NCBI RefSeq assembly: GCF_001590985.1
Contig: NZ_BCTX01000024.1
Coordinates: 1-64,000 of the forward strand
Source: Novosphingobium naphthalenivorans NBRC 102051
GTDB lineage: Bacteria > Pseudomonadota > Alphaproteobacteria > Sphingomonadales > Sphingomonadaceae
Length of the DNA stretch: 64,000 nucleotides
Direction of reading: 5' to 3'
How positions within the stretch are numbered: the first letter of the stretch is position 1; each line of letters begins with the position of its first letter. The notes under the pieces were generated by a model. It was not told the DNA's origin, did no database searches, and saw only the letters and a list, made by a program, of their open reading frames with translations. A program made the translations under genes and the position numbers. Shown here piece by piece: positions 32,721-42,370 of this stretch.

Positions 32721-35087
32721 ATGCGTAAGGCGCGTTTTCTCGCGATCGGTTCGAGTGTGCTGGCTCTGTCCGGCGGTATCGGCATTTCCGCCCCGGTCAT
32801 GGCGCAGGATGCGCCGCCCGAGGCGCAGTCTGCGGACGATGTCGGCGGCGACATCATCGTCACGGCCCGCCGCCGCGAGGAGCGGCTGGTTGATGTGCCG
32901 GTGGCGGTTACGAGCTTCAGCGGCCAGCAGCTTGAGATGGCGGGATCGGCCGACATCACCGATCTGGCGCAGACCGCGCCGAACGTGACGCTGGAGCCTT
33001 CGCGCGGGACCAACTCGACCCTCTCCGCCTTCATCCGCGGCGTCGGCCAGCAGGACCCGGTTTCGGGTTTCGAGCAGGGCGTGGGCATCTATCTGGACGA
33101 TGTCTATCTCAACCGTCCGCAGGCCGCCGTGCTCGACATCTACGACGTCGAACGCATCGAGGTGCTGCGCGGGCCGCAGGGCACGCTCTATGGCCGCAAC
33201 ACCATTGGCGGCGCGGTGAAGTACGTGACCAAGCCGCTGCCCGATGTGCCCTCGGTCAAGGTCAAGGCGACGTACGGCAGCTATAACCAGCTCGATGGCG
33301 TGCTGACGGCGTCTGCTCCGCTCAACGATATCGTCCGCGTGGGCGGATCGGTGGCCCGGCTTACCCGCGACGGGTTCGGCAAGAACATCACCACCGGCAA
33401 GGACAACTACAACAAGGACATCTGGGCTGCGCGCGGCACGCTGGAAATGGGTGGCCACGGCGAGCCGGTTTCGATCCGCATTTCGGGCGACTATACCCGC
33501 GACCGCAGCAACCCGCGCGGCGGCCACCGGCTGATGACCGGACCGTCGGCCGGCAGCGAAATCCTGCCTGACGTGTTCGACAGCGCGGGCGGTATCGACG
33601 ATCCCAAGCAGAACGTCGAAGCCTACGGCCTGGCCATGAACATTACCATCGAGGCGTCGGACGCGCTGACCTTCAAGTCGATCAGCGCCTGGCGCAAGGA
33701 CCATTCGGCCACCCCGATCGACTTCGACGCCACGCCCACGGTCGATCTCGACGTGCCGGCCTACTACCGCAACGAGCAGCTCAGCCAGGAATTCCAGCTC
33801 GCCTATGACAATGGCGGCAAGCTGCAGGGTCTGGTCGGCTTCTATGTGCTGGATGCAAGCGCGGATACCTACTTCGATTCGCGCCTCTACACGACTTACG
33901 CCACGATCCTGCCGATGCTCACCGGGCATACCGAGGCGAACGTGGACACCAGGACCTGGGCGGCCTTTGCCGATTTCACGTACAATTTCACGGATCAGCT
34001 CAGCCTGTCGCTGGGTGGCCGCTACACCTGGGACAAGCGCGAGGCCAATATCCTCAAGCAGAACTACATCTACGGTGGTTCGGCGGGTTTCCAGAACCCC
34101 GGCGTGCTGTTCTCGACCGATACCGATTTTTCGGGCAGCGCGGTGTTCAAGAAGTTCACCCCGCGCGCTTCGGTCTCGTTCAAGCCGACACCCGATCACA
34201 ACATCTATGCAAGCTACAGCCAAGGCTTCAAGGGTGGCGGCTTCGATCCGCGCGGCGTGGGCAATAACGCGCCGACCACCAATCCGAGCGGTGTGCCGAG
34301 CGATGCGGAAATCACCCAATACCTGAGCTTCAAGCCGGAAACCGTCGACAGCTACGAACTGGGCTACAAGGGCAACCTGCTGGGCGGCGCGCTCTATATC
34401 GCGGCTGCGGCGTTCCGGATGGATTACAAGGATATCCAGATCCCCGGCTCGGTTGCCTGCACAGTCAAGGGCGTGCCGACATTCTGCGGGATCGTCTCCA
34501 ACGCGGGCAAGGCGCGCCTGCAGGGCTTCGAACTGGAAACCACCGCGCGGCTGGGGCGTGATCTTGCCGCTTCGGGAGACCGTCTGAGCCTGTCCGGCTC
34601 GCTTGGCTACATCGATGCCAAGTTCAAGAAGTATGAGACGCTGATCGGCGGCACGACCGTGGACGTCGCCCAGTACCGCTACATCCAGAACACACCCAAG
34701 TGGACCGGCAGCGCGACGCTGGCCTATTCCGTGCCGGTCGGCGCGGGCGACCTCAATGCGTCGACGACCGTGTCCTACCGTTCGAAGACCCACCAGTTCG
34801 AACTGCCCAACCCCTACCTCGACCAGAAGGGCTATGCCCTGTGGGATGCCAGCCTGGTCTATACCGCGCCGAACCACCGCTGGACCCTGGGTGTCCACGG
34901 AAAGAACATCCTGGACAAGAAGTACATCACTTCGGGCTACAGCTACATCAGTCAGGATCCCGAAACCGGTGCGGTAAACCTCGACTCCTCGGGCAAGCCG
35001 ATCCCGACGCTGGGCACCGAAGGAACGCTGACGGGCTTCTACGGCAATCCGCGCCAGGTCTTCGTGACGGCAACGCTGGAGTTCTGA
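32721..35087 (+). CDS. TonB-dependent outer-membrane receptor
   Basis: The 788-residue product has a signal peptide (ends VMAQ), a TonB-box-like segment (GGDIIVTARRREERL), a plug domain (VPVAVTSFSGQQLEMAGSADI ... IEVLRGPQGTLYGRNTIGGAVKYVTK) and a beta-barrel ending in a C-terminal Phe (VTATLEF). It resembles the large sphingomonad receptors of the 'IIVTARRREE' type that import unknown organic ligands rather than classic siderophores. ATG 32721 follows GGGAG. Downstream are an alpha/beta hydrolase and an MFS transporter on the same strand, suggesting uptake and hydrolysis of one ester- or lactone-like compound controlled by the divergent TetR. Confidence 0.92.
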   Translation: MRKARFLAIGSSVLALSGGIGISAPVMAQDAPPEAQSADDVGGDIIVTARRREERLVDVPVAVTSFSGQQLEMAGSADITDLAQTAPNVTLEPSRGTNSTLSAFIRGVGQQDPVSGFEQGVGIYLDDVYLNRPQAAVLDIYDVERIEVLRGPQGTLYGRNTIGGAVKYVTKPLPDVPSVKVKATYGSYNQLDGVLTASAPLNDIVRVGGSVARLTRDGFGKNITTGKDNYNKDIWAARGTLEMGGHGEPVSIRISGDYTRDRSNPRGGHRLMTGPSAGSEILPDVFDSAGGIDDPKQNVEAYGLAMNITIEASDALTFKSISAWRKDHSATPIDFDATPTVDLDVPAYYRNEQLSQEFQLAYDNGGKLQGLVGFYVLDASADTYFDSRLYTTYATILPMLTGHTEANVDTRTWAAFADFTYNFTDQLSLSLGGRYTWDKREANILKQNYIYGGSAGFQNPGVLFSTDTDFSGSAVFKKFTPRASVSFKPTPDHNIYASYSQGFKGGGFDPRGVGNNAPTTNPSGVPSDAEITQYLSFKPETVDSYELGYKGNLLGGALYIAAAAFRMDYKDIQIPGSVACTVKGVPTFCGIVSNAGKARLQGFELETTARLGRDLAASGDRLSLSGSLGYIDAKFKKYETLIGGTTVDVAQYRYIQNTPKWTGSATLAYSVPVGAGDLNASTTVSYRSKTHQFELPNPYLDQKGYALWDASLVYTAPNHRWTLGVHGKNILDKKYITSGYSYISQDPETGAVNLDSSGKPIPTLGTEGTLTGFYGNPRQVFVTATLEF

Positions 35088-35181
35088 GCCGGCTCCGGCC
35101 GGTCCGGTCCGGCGGGCCTTCCATCCCTCACCCCCCGTGGGAAGGCCCGCCGGCCGATCACGCCCTCAAAAGGATCTTGTC

Positions 35182-36051
35182 ATGACATACCGCGACCACC
35201 GTTACCGCAGTGCCTGCGGGCGGCTGGAGCTGGCTGCACGCGATTATCCGGCCACAGATCCGGGCGCGCCGGTGCTGCTGATGATGCATGGGCTGACGCG
35301 CAACAGTGCCGATTTCGAACCCCTCGCCGCGCATCTGGCCGGGCGCTACCGGCTGATCGTGCCCGACCAGCGCGGGCGCGGCCTTTCCGAATGGGATCCC
35401 GATCCTTCGCAGTACCGGCCGGACGTCTATGCGCAGGACATGCTGGCGCTGCTGGACGGGCTCGGCATCGGCCGGGCCGGGATGATCGGCACTTCGATGG
35501 GCGGGCTCATGGCCATGGTGATGAACGCCCTGCGTCCGGGCCTGGCGCAGGCGGTGGTGTTCAACGATGTCGGGCCGGAGCTCGATCCGGCCGGCATCGC
35601 GCGCATCCAGGGCTATGTCGGCCCCGCCGGTGCGATGGCGAACTGGACCCAGGCAGCGGCGCGCTGCCGGGCGATCAATGCCCCGGCTTTTCCCGACTAC
35701 GGCGATACCGAGTGGATGGCCTTTGCCCGCCGCACATGCCGCGAGAATGCGGATGGCACGGTGTCCTTCGCCTACGACCCGGCCATCTCGGACAGCATCG
35801 AGGGCGATGAGCCGCAGACAGTGCCGCCGGACCTGTGGCCCTTGTGGAGCCTGCTCGATGCCGTGCCCGTGCTTGTCGTGCGCGGCGGCCTGTCGGATCT
35901 CTTGAGTGTGGCGACCGAACGCGCCATGGCGCAGCGGCACTCCGGGGCTTATGCGAGTGTCGAAGTGCCGCGCGTCGGCCATGCGCCCATTCTGAACGAG
36001 CCGGTGGCGCTGGCGGCGATCGAGGCATTCTGCAAGGACCATGTGACCTGA
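35182..36051 (+). CDS. Alpha/beta hydrolase
   Basis: The 289-residue cytoplasmic protein has the alpha/beta hydrolase pattern: oxyanion-region MMHGLTRNSADFE, nucleophile elbow GTSMGGL (Ser about residue 113) and a C-terminal His in RVGHAPILNEP. Catalytic triad members are therefore visible. The starting ATG 35182 is preceded by AAAAGGA. Its position between a TonB-dependent receptor and an MFS transporter suggests it hydrolyses the imported compound. The substrate is unknown. It has no signal peptide, so it would act in the cytoplasm. The MFS gene starts one base after its stop codon. Confidence 0.88.
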   Translation: MTYRDHRYRSACGRLELAARDYPATDPGAPVLLMMHGLTRNSADFEPLAAHLAGRYRLIVPDQRGRGLSEWDPDPSQYRPDVYAQDMLALLDGLGIGRAGMIGTSMGGLMAMVMNALRPGLAQAVVFNDVGPELDPAGIARIQGYVGPAGAMANWTQAAARCRAINAPAFPDYGDTEWMAFARRTCRENADGTVSFAYDPAISDSIEGDEPQTVPPDLWPLWSLLDAVPVLVVRGGLSDLLSVATERAMAQRHSGAYASVEVPRVGHAPILNEPVALAAIEAFCKDHVT

Positions 36052-36052
36052 G

Positions 36053-37336
36053 ATGAGTACGGCGAAGCGGGCAGGCGGGGCAAAGCAGGCAGGAAGCGCG
36101 GGCCCCAACAGGGTTCTGGCGATGCTGCTGCTCGTCTATGTCTTCAATTTCGTCGACCGCCAGATCCTCGCGATCCTTGCCGCGCCGATCCAGGCCGATC
36201 TGGGGCTGAACGATGCCCAGATGGGGATGCTCGGCGGACTCGCCTTCGCGATCCTCTATTCCACGCTGGGCGTGCCGCTGGCTTCGCTGGCGGATCGCAC
36301 CAGCCGCTCGTGGGTCATCACCGGCTCGCTGGTGATCTGGAGCCTGTTCACGGCCGTCTGCGGGCTGGCGCAGGGGTTCTGGCATATCTTCCTGGCCCGG
36401 CTGGGCGTCGGCGTGGGCGAGGCGGGCGGCGTCGCGCCGTCCTATGCCGTGATCGGCGATCATTTCCCCAGCGAACGGCGCGCCTTTGCGCTTTCGATCT
36501 ATTCGCTGGGCATTCCGCTCGGTTCCGCGCTGGGCGTGCTGGCGGGCGGCTATATCGCGGCGCGGGTGGACTGGCGGGTGGCGTTCGTCACGGTCGGTAT
36601 GGCCGGGCTGCTGATCGCCCTGCCGTTCCGCATGGTCGTGAGGGACAAGCCCAAGCCGGCCGCCAGTGCCGGTGCTGTGCCTTCGGTGAAGCTGGGCGCG
36701 GTGGCGGCGGTGCTGGCGCGCAAGAAGGCGTTCTGGCTGCTCAGCTTCGGCGCGGCGTCCAGTTCGATGCTGGGCTATGGTCTGGCCTTCTGGCTGCCCA
36801 GCCTGCTGCAGCGCAGTTTCGGGCTCGATCTCGTGCATACCTCGTGGTTCATCGGCGCGGTGCTGCTGATCGGCGGCACGGTGGGCGTGCTGATGGGCGG
36901 CGCTCTGGCGGACCGCCTCGGCAGCGCGGACCGCGCATTCTACGGCTGGGTTCCGGCGATCGCTTACGTGGTTGCGGTGCCGCTGTTCGCGGGCGGAATC
37001 TGGACCTCCAGCGTGCTGTTTGCCTTCCTGCTGTTCCTTGTCCCGCAGGCGCTTGCCTATGTCTGGCTCGGCCCGGTGACGAGCGCGGTGCAGCACCTTG
37101 TCGAACCGCCTGCGCGCGCGACCGCTTCGGCGCTGTTCCTGCTGATCAACAACCTGATCGGCCTGGGTGGCGGCATCTATGCCTTGGGCCAGCTTTCGAC
37201 CCTGCTTACCCCGCACTTCGGCAGCGAGGCGCTGCGCTATTCGATGCTCTGGGCGCTGGGGCTCTATCTGCTCGCCGCGCTGTTGATGGCGCTGGCCGGA
37301 CCCGCGCTGCGCCGCGAATGGGTGGCCGAGCGCTGA
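36053..37336 (+). CDS. MFS transporter (spinster-like)
   Basis: The 427-residue protein has twelve predicted membrane helices and the N-terminal VYVFNFVDRQILAILAAPIQADLGL block seen in spinster-type MFS proteins, with the motif-A-like GVPLASLADRTSRS loop. The MFS moves small organic molecules, usually with protons. Direction and cargo are unknown. TGAGATGAG at its start, with ATG 36053 one base after the hydrolase stop, shows tight coupling to the hydrolase gene. It probably imports, or exports, the product or substrate of that hydrolase. Confidence 0.9.
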   Translation: MSTAKRAGGAKQAGSAGPNRVLAMLLLVYVFNFVDRQILAILAAPIQADLGLNDAQMGMLGGLAFAILYSTLGVPLASLADRTSRSWVITGSLVIWSLFTAVCGLAQGFWHIFLARLGVGVGEAGGVAPSYAVIGDHFPSERRAFALSIYSLGIPLGSALGVLAGGYIAARVDWRVAFVTVGMAGLLIALPFRMVVRDKPKPAASAGAVPSVKLGAVAAVLARKKAFWLLSFGAASSSMLGYGLAFWLPSLLQRSFGLDLVHTSWFIGAVLLIGGTVGVLMGGALADRLGSADRAFYGWVPAIAYVVAVPLFAGGIWTSSVLFAFLLFLVPQALAYVWLGPVTSAVQHLVEPPARATASALFLLINNLIGLGGGIYALGQLSTLLTPHFGSEALRYSMLWALGLYLLAALLMALAGPALRREWVAER

Positions 37337-37448
37337 GAGGCGCGTCGCCGTCGCGTGACTTTCGCATGTTCCGGTACGCTTGCCGGTAAGAACGCCGTAT
37401 CAGTTCGTCCGCGTTTCCGGCGGCGCGAATGGGCTTTAGCCCGGGGCT

Positions 37449-38375
37449 TCAGGTCCGGGCACTTCCTTCATAGAACCAGTCGATCGCTTCGGGGTTTGCG
37501 CAAACGCGCTCGCCCAGCGCGCGCAAGTGGCGGGAAATTTCGTCGGTCATGCCATCGGATTTCGCGTCACCGGTCACGCCTTTGCGGATCATGGCCCCTG
37601 TTTTCAGGATGGGCACCTGTCCGACCGTGCAGGCCTCGAACTTGTCCTCGTGCCGCTTCATCCAGGGAAACGAGGTGTATTCCAGGATCTTCGGCCACTG
37701 CTCGGCCGTGGGTTCAATTTCCAGGAATTCGGCGATTTTCCGGATCGATCCTTCGTGATCGCGCTTCATGTCCGCATAATGCATGAACAGGACATTGTCC
37801 CGTTCCCGAAGCGGCCACCAGGCGTTGAGAAACCCGAAGAAGCCATGTTCATGCATGCCGCTGCGTTCGATGAACTCCTCGTAGAATGATGCGAAGTCCG
37901 GACGGGCCATGGCTTTCCGCGGTATTCCCCAGAGTTCGAACCATTCGTCCGAATGCTTCTCGATGAACGGCCGGAAAGAGACCAGGGCTTCTTCCGGATT
38001 GCGAAAGACGACAACGTATTTCACGTTCCGGTCCGAGCCGGTTTCGATGAACGGGACCACGGGCGGCGCGGAATGCGTCTTGAATGCGCGGCGGCGGCCA
38101 GAAGGCATGGCGTCAAGACGGTCCAGGACTTCTTGATATGGCTGGCCGGGCCGGCCGATGAATTCGATCCAGGGCACTTCCTCGTAGATGTCCCGGAAAT
38201 CCGGAGTGCCGCCGGTGAGCAGCTGATGGACGATATTCATCGTCCATGTCGTTCCGCTCTTTGCCGGAACCGAGATGATGACATCCCCGTCGCGCCACGC
38301 GATCTTTTCCTGAATCTGCGGCTGTATCCAGGGCGGCCCTGCCTGAGGGGCCTCGCTTCCCATCGCATTGCTCAT
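37449..38375 (-). CDS. Sulfotransferase (PAPS-dependent)
   Basis: The 308-residue protein carries the 5'-phosphosulfate loop PAKSGTTW (residues 37-44) and the 3'-phosphate binding block FRNPEEALVSF (124-134) of sulfotransferases. These transfer sulfate from PAPS to a hydroxyl or amine on a small molecule, lipid or glycan. The acceptor cannot be predicted. The SHGC-like and nucleotide residues expected for this class, such as Lys39 and Thr42-43, are in place. It stands alone between the converging MFS gene and a symporter gene on the same strand, 144 bases away. Confidence 0.85.
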   Translation of the reverse strand: MSNAMGSEAPQAGPPWIQPQIQEKIAWRDGDVIISVPAKSGTTWTMNIVHQLLTGGTPDFRDIYEEVPWIEFIGRPGQPYQEVLDRLDAMPSGRRRAFKTHSAPPVVPFIETGSDRNVKYVVVFRNPEEALVSFRPFIEKHSDEWFELWGIPRKAMARPDFASFYEEFIERSGMHEHGFFGFLNAWWPLRERDNVLFMHYADMKRDHEGSIRKIAEFLEIEPTAEQWPKILEYTSFPWMKRHEDKFEACTVGQVPILKTGAMIRKGVTGDAKSDGMTDEISRHLRALGERVCANPEAIDWFYEGSART

Positions 38376-38519
38376 GTTGCCGGTCTCCCCATGGATCGCC
38401 GCCTGATTGTCTGCGGCGTCTCATGTCCCCGCTCGATAGCGGGGTAATACGGGATAGCCACCGGGACTTTCTGCGCAATGGAGAATATTGCGGGCCCGGT
38501 CCGCCCAGCTTTCCCCTGG

Positions 38520-39842
38520 TCAGGGAAAATCGTGTGTCGCTACGTGAGTCTCTAGCGGGGCCACTACCGGTTCGCGGGCAATGGCCACGGCAATTGCCAA
38601 GTCGCCCACGACATTGACGACGGTGCGGAACATGTCGAGCAGGCGGTCCACACTGATGACGAGGCCGATGCCTTCCGGCGGCAGGCCGGTCAGTGCCAGA
38701 ACGGTGGCGACGGCAGGCAGGCCGCCGGCCGGAACGCCCAGCGTGCCCATGCCCGCCAGCGCGGCGACGGCGAAGACCAGCGCCTGCTGGTCGAGATGCA
38801 GGTCCATCCCGAAGAACTGGCCGACGAAGAGCACGGTGACGGCGATGTAGATCGTCGTGCCGCTCTGGTTGGAGACCGTGCCGAGGCCCAGAACGGGCCG
38901 GACGACCGGTCCCGGCAGGCCGAGGTCGACTTCCGCCACTTTCAGCGCGGTCGGCAGCGTGGCGTTGGACGAGGAGGTGCAGAAGGCGATCACGGCGGCC
39001 TCCTGCACACTGCGCAGGAACGTGACGGGCGCCAGCTCGCCGCGCATCCATACCACCATGAAAAAGGTGATGACGATCTGCAGCGCCAGCGCGGCAATGA
39101 CCACGCCGATATAGGCGCTGAGATAGACCAGCAGGTGCCAGCCGAACATCACCGTGAGGTCGAACATGAAGCAGGCGACCGCGAGCGGAGCGAATCGCGT
39201 GACCAGCGCCACGGCCCGCATCCCGATATCGAACAATCGCTCGCAGGCGCTTACCAGCCAGCGTCCGCTCTGCTTGCGCAGCAGGGGCAGGGCTGCGGCA
39301 ATCGCGAAGGAAGCGATCACCATGATCAGGATCCACCCGTTCACCGAGCGGAATCCGGGCGCCAGGTCCATCAGCCCGCGCGGGATCGCGGGCAGGTGGG
39401 TGGCCACGAGCTGCTGGCCGATTTCGGGCGGAATGCCGTCACCCGGGCGGAACAGGTTGGCCATGGCGAGGCCGATCAGGGCCGCCGAGGCGGAGACGGC
39501 GATCATGTAGACCAGCGTCGTGGCGATCAGGCCCTGCATACCGGCATTGCCGCGGATGCGTGAGAGGCCACTGACGATGGCGGAAAACAGCAGCGGTGCG
39601 ATCAGCAGGAACAGCACGCTGAGGAACACCTGTTCCACCGGGCGCACGAACCATTTGAGGATATCGGATGTCAGGGGATGCGTCGGCGCGAGGAACTCGA
39701 CCAGCGTGCCCGCTCCGGTGCCGATCGCGAATCCCAGGAACAGCAGCATATGCGGCCGCAGCCGGAGCCAGCTGCCGCTGGCGGGCGGCGGGGCCGCAGG
39801 CGCCCCCGCTTGGGGGCCAGTCGGGAAGTCAGGTCGCCTCAT
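38520..39842 (-). CDS. DAACS family dicarboxylate/amino-acid:cation symporter
   Basis: The 440-residue inner-membrane protein has eight or so membrane helices and the DAACS core. The serine-rich re-entrant loop is FCTSSSNATLPTAL, the NQSGTT(I)Y motif is in GLGTVSNQSGTTIYIAV, and the C-terminal loop with the substrate Asp is in VDRLLDMFRTVVNVVGDLA. Characterised members import glutamate, aspartate or C4-dicarboxylates with sodium or protons. A TGTCA-N6-TGTCA site lies about 100 bases upstream, inside the end of the histidine-kinase gene. This suggests control by the adjoining two-component system, and so a ligand sensed there. Confidence 0.88.
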   Translation of the reverse strand: MRRPDFPTGPQAGAPAAPPPASGSWLRLRPHMLLFLGFAIGTGAGTLVEFLAPTHPLTSDILKWFVRPVEQVFLSVLFLLIAPLLFSAIVSGLSRIRGNAGMQGLIATTLVYMIAVSASAALIGLAMANLFRPGDGIPPEIGQQLVATHLPAIPRGLMDLAPGFRSVNGWILIMVIASFAIAAALPLLRKQSGRWLVSACERLFDIGMRAVALVTRFAPLAVACFMFDLTVMFGWHLLVYLSAYIGVVIAALALQIVITFFMVVWMRGELAPVTFLRSVQEAAVIAFCTSSSNATLPTALKVAEVDLGLPGPVVRPVLGLGTVSNQSGTTIYIAVTVLFVGQFFGMDLHLDQQALVFAVAALAGMGTLGVPAGGLPAVATVLALTGLPPEGIGLVISVDRLLDMFRTVVNVVGDLAIAVAIAREPVVAPLETHVATHDFP

Positions 39843-39942
39843 CTGGCAATCGTCATCCTCTGGGGGTTGCCGGCCTGCGTTCCGGGCGTTGAAGGAAATT
39901 CGGCCGCTGAATAGTGCAAAGTATCAACTACTTCACGAACCC

Positions 39943-39958
39943 TGTCAGCAAGCTGTCA
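39943..39958 (-). promoter_or_regulatory. Predicted response-regulator site, copy 1 (upstream of symporter)
   Basis: TGTCAGCAAGCTGTCA is a direct repeat of TGTCA spaced by six bases (11-base period, one helix turn), the usual layout for OmpR-family regulators. It differs by one base from the two copies at 42301-42316 and 42355-42370. It overlaps the last codons of the histidine kinase and is about 100 bases upstream of the symporter start. Confidence 0.6.
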
Positions 39959-41492
39959 TCTGGGGGACTTGTGCAAAATAAGTATCGGCGGGATTCCCGG
40001 GCTGCTTTTGCGGCTGCCGGAAGACGATAGTGGCTTTCACGCCCGTGCCGCCGGAGCCTTCGTCCAGAGCGACCTGGGCTCCCATGCGCTCGCCCAGTGC
40101 GCGCACGATCGGCAGGCCGAGGCCGCTGCCGGAGGGCGCGGCAGTGCCCGGCGCGCGGTAGAAGCGTTCCCAGACTTTCTCGCGATCGGCCGGGGCGATG
40201 CCGGGGCCGTCGTCCTCGATCTCGACGACCGGCATGCCCTCGCGGGTCAGGACGCGCACGGTCACGGTGCCGTCGGCGCGGTTGTAGCGGATGGCGTTGT
40301 CCAGCAGGTTGCTGATCATTTCGGTGGCCAGCATCTTGTCGCCGAGCGCCATGATCGTGGCGGCATCGGCTTCGAAGCCGATGTCCATGGCGCTGGCGTC
40401 GGGATGCGTGACGCGGCTGGCGACGATACTGACCGTCACCGCGGTCAGGTCGAAGGCTTCGAGCGCCCCGGTATCGTGACCTTGTTCATCCATCCGGGCC
40501 AGCGAGATCAGTTGCCCCAGCAGGCGTTCGAGCGAATCGACGGCCGCGCCGATGTCCTTGAGGGCCGTGGCACCCTGCGGCGTGGAAGGGCCATAGCGGC
40601 CCAGCACGTCGACATGGACGCGCACGATGGCCAGCGGGGTGCGCAACTGGTGGGAGGCATTGGACGTGAATTCGCGCAGCGAGCTCAGGGCGCGTTCGGT
40701 GCGGGCCATCAGTTCGTTGAACGCCGAGGCCAGCAACCGGGCTTCGCGCGGGGCGTCTTCCTCCAAGGTGAGCCGCAAGTGCGAGGTGGAAAGCCGGCGC
40801 GCGGCGCCGATCTGGCGAGTGAGCGAGGCAAACGGGCCCAGGCCCCAGGTGATGGCGCCGTAGAACAGCAGGACTGCCGTCATCGCGATCAGGATGCCCG
40901 CTCCGGCCACACGCAGGAAATAGGTCTGTTCGTAGGCCTGCCGGTCATCGAGGAAATCGGCGACCTGGATCACTACGGGCCGGGTGAAGCCGGGCAGGGT
41001 GCGGATCTCGGTGGCGATTCGTACCGACCGGCCTTCGAGCACGGCATCGCGCAGATAGGCCGCCTGAATCACGCCTTCGGCATCGCGTGCATCGACATAG
41101 CCCTGCACCAGTTGGGTGTTCCGGTAACTGCGCGGAAAGCTGGCAGGCGCATGGCGCGGCATCTTCGCGCCGGGGGTCGGATCGTAGTCGCTGGGCGGAA
41201 CCAGCCAGCGCGTGCCGGCGATCAGGTGATCGCCTTCATAGACGCTGTAGTGGGAAACGGGGGTCATCTGGTTTTGCAGCAGATGGATGGCCAGCGGCAG
41301 GAGCTGGTGGCGCGCCGATGTGTCGGCGTTGATTGCCCGGCTGATCATGGTGACCGAACCGACCAGCGTGCGGTCGGATGCCGTCGAAAGTGTACGGTGG
41401 ATCATCCAGCACGTGATGCCGCCAAAAGTGATGGCAAGGGCGAGAAGCGGCATCATGACCGCTGCGGTCAAACGGGCGCGCAGCGAGGTCAT
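39945..41492 (-). CDS. Sensor histidine kinase (TctE-like)
   Basis: The 515-residue kinase has two membrane segments (about residues 8-30 and 196-216) enclosing a periplasmic sensor, a HAMP-like region, the H-box SNASHQLRTPLAI with His281, the N-box NLLDNAIRYN (about 395-404), the DDGPGI G1 box (about 427) and GSGLGL G2 box (about 455). The N-terminal region resembles the TctE/2CSK sensor type used for tricarboxylate sensing. It starts 10 bases after the response regulator stop, on the same strand. Its last codons hold the direct-repeat site upstream of the symporter. Confidence 0.9.
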   Translation of the reverse strand: MTSLRARLTAAVMMPLLALAITFGGITCWMIHRTLSTASDRTLVGSVTMISRAINADTSARHQLLPLAIHLLQNQMTPVSHYSVYEGDHLIAGTRWLVPPSDYDPTPGAKMPRHAPASFPRSYRNTQLVQGYVDARDAEGVIQAAYLRDAVLEGRSVRIATEIRTLPGFTRPVVIQVADFLDDRQAYEQTYFLRVAGAGILIAMTAVLLFYGAITWGLGPFASLTRQIGAARRLSTSHLRLTLEEDAPREARLLASAFNELMARTERALSSLREFTSNASHQLRTPLAIVRVHVDVLGRYGPSTPQGATALKDIGAAVDSLERLLGQLISLARMDEQGHDTGALEAFDLTAVTVSIVASRVTHPDASAMDIGFEADAATIMALGDKMLATEMISNLLDNAIRYNRADGTVTVRVLTREGMPVVEIEDDGPGIAPADREKVWERFYRAPGTAAPSGSGLGLPIVRALGERMGAQVALDEGSGGTGVKATIVFRQPQKQPGNPADTYFAQVPQMTAC

Positions 41493-41502
41493 CGAAACGG
41501 GA

Positions 41503-42171
41503 TCAGTTGCCTTCCAGCACGTAGCCGAGACCGCGGACAGTGCGGATCACCGGGCCGTCTGGCATCAGCTTGCGTCGCAGCCGCCCGACATAGACATCAA
41601 GCGCATTGGGCGCGACGGCATCGGTGAAATTGAACACTTCGGCCGTCAGGCATTCGCGCGTCACGACTTTGCCGGGGCGGCCCATCAGGGTTTCGAGCAC
41701 GGCCAGTTCGCGCCGCCGCAGTTCGACCACGGCGCGGTCGAGATGGACTGTGCGGGTGGAACGGTCGAAGCTGAGGCTGCCGACCCGCAGCACCGGGTCA
41801 GGCGTGCCCAGACTGCGGCGGATCAGTGCCCGGGCGCGCGATTCGAGCTCGCGCGGATGGAACGGTTTGGAGAGATAGTCGTCGGCGCCGCGATCGAGAC
41901 CTTCGATGCGGTCGTTCACGGCATCGCGCGCGGTCAGGATCAGAATCGGCGTCTGCACCTCGCGGCGACGCAGCGTGCTCAGAACTTCCAGCCCGTCCAT
42001 GTCAGGCAGGCCGAGATCGAGGATCACGAGATTGTAAGGCTCGTTCGCCAGAACCTCGATCGCTTCCTCGCCCGTGGATACGAAATCCATGGCAAAACCG
42101 GCCGGAGCCATCGATGCTTCCATACCGCGCGCGAGGCTGCGGTCATCTTCGACAATCAGAATACGCAACAA
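41503..42171 (-). CDS. OmpR-family response regulator (TctD-like)
   Basis: The 222-residue protein has a receiver domain with the phosphate-accepting Asp52 (in VILDLGLPDMDGLEV), the acidic pair in VEDDRSL, a Lys in the YLSKPFHPRELESRA block, and a C-terminal winged-helix DNA-binding domain (LRRRELAVLETLMGRPGKVVTRE ... VYVGRLRRKL). It is transcribed with the downstream histidine kinase. Two copies of TGTCA(T/C)CAAGCTGTCA lie 130-200 bases upstream, in opposite orientation, between it and the divergent receptor gene. One probable role is activating symporter and receptor genes and itself. Confidence 0.92.
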   Translation of the reverse strand: MLRILIVEDDRSLARGMEASMAPAGFAMDFVSTGEEAIEVLANEPYNLVILDLGLPDMDGLEVLSTLRRREVQTPILILTARDAVNDRIEGLDRGADDYLSKPFHPRELESRARALIRRSLGTPDPVLRVGSLSFDRSTRTVHLDRAVVELRRRELAVLETLMGRPGKVVTRECLTAEVFNFTDAVAPNALDVYVGRLRRKLMPDGPVIRTVRGLGYVLEGN

Positions 42172-42300
42172 CTCACTCCCCGAAAAACGAGTTGCGGCAC
42201 CCCCTCACCTGCAGGCCCAGCCAGACCGCCCCGCGGCCCAGCCATCCTACCCTCTAGACTTTTCGAATATTTCTTGATTCGACACTGTTTGATGCAGACC

Positions 42301-42370
42301 TGTCATCAAGCTGTCACCGACCCTGAAATTCTTTTTCCTTGATGCCCTGGAGAGTGACAGCTTGGTGACA
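42301..42370. promoter_or_regulatory. Two inverted predicted response-regulator sites (copies 2 and 3)
   Basis: TGTCATCAAGCTGTCA (42301-42316) and TGACAGCTTGGTGACA (42355-42370, the inverse of TGTCACCAAGCTGTCA) face each other across 38 bases. The 21-base segments containing them are inverted copies of each other with one difference. They lie 130 bases upstream of the regulator gene and 530 bases upstream of the receptor gene, suiting control of either. Confidence 0.7.
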
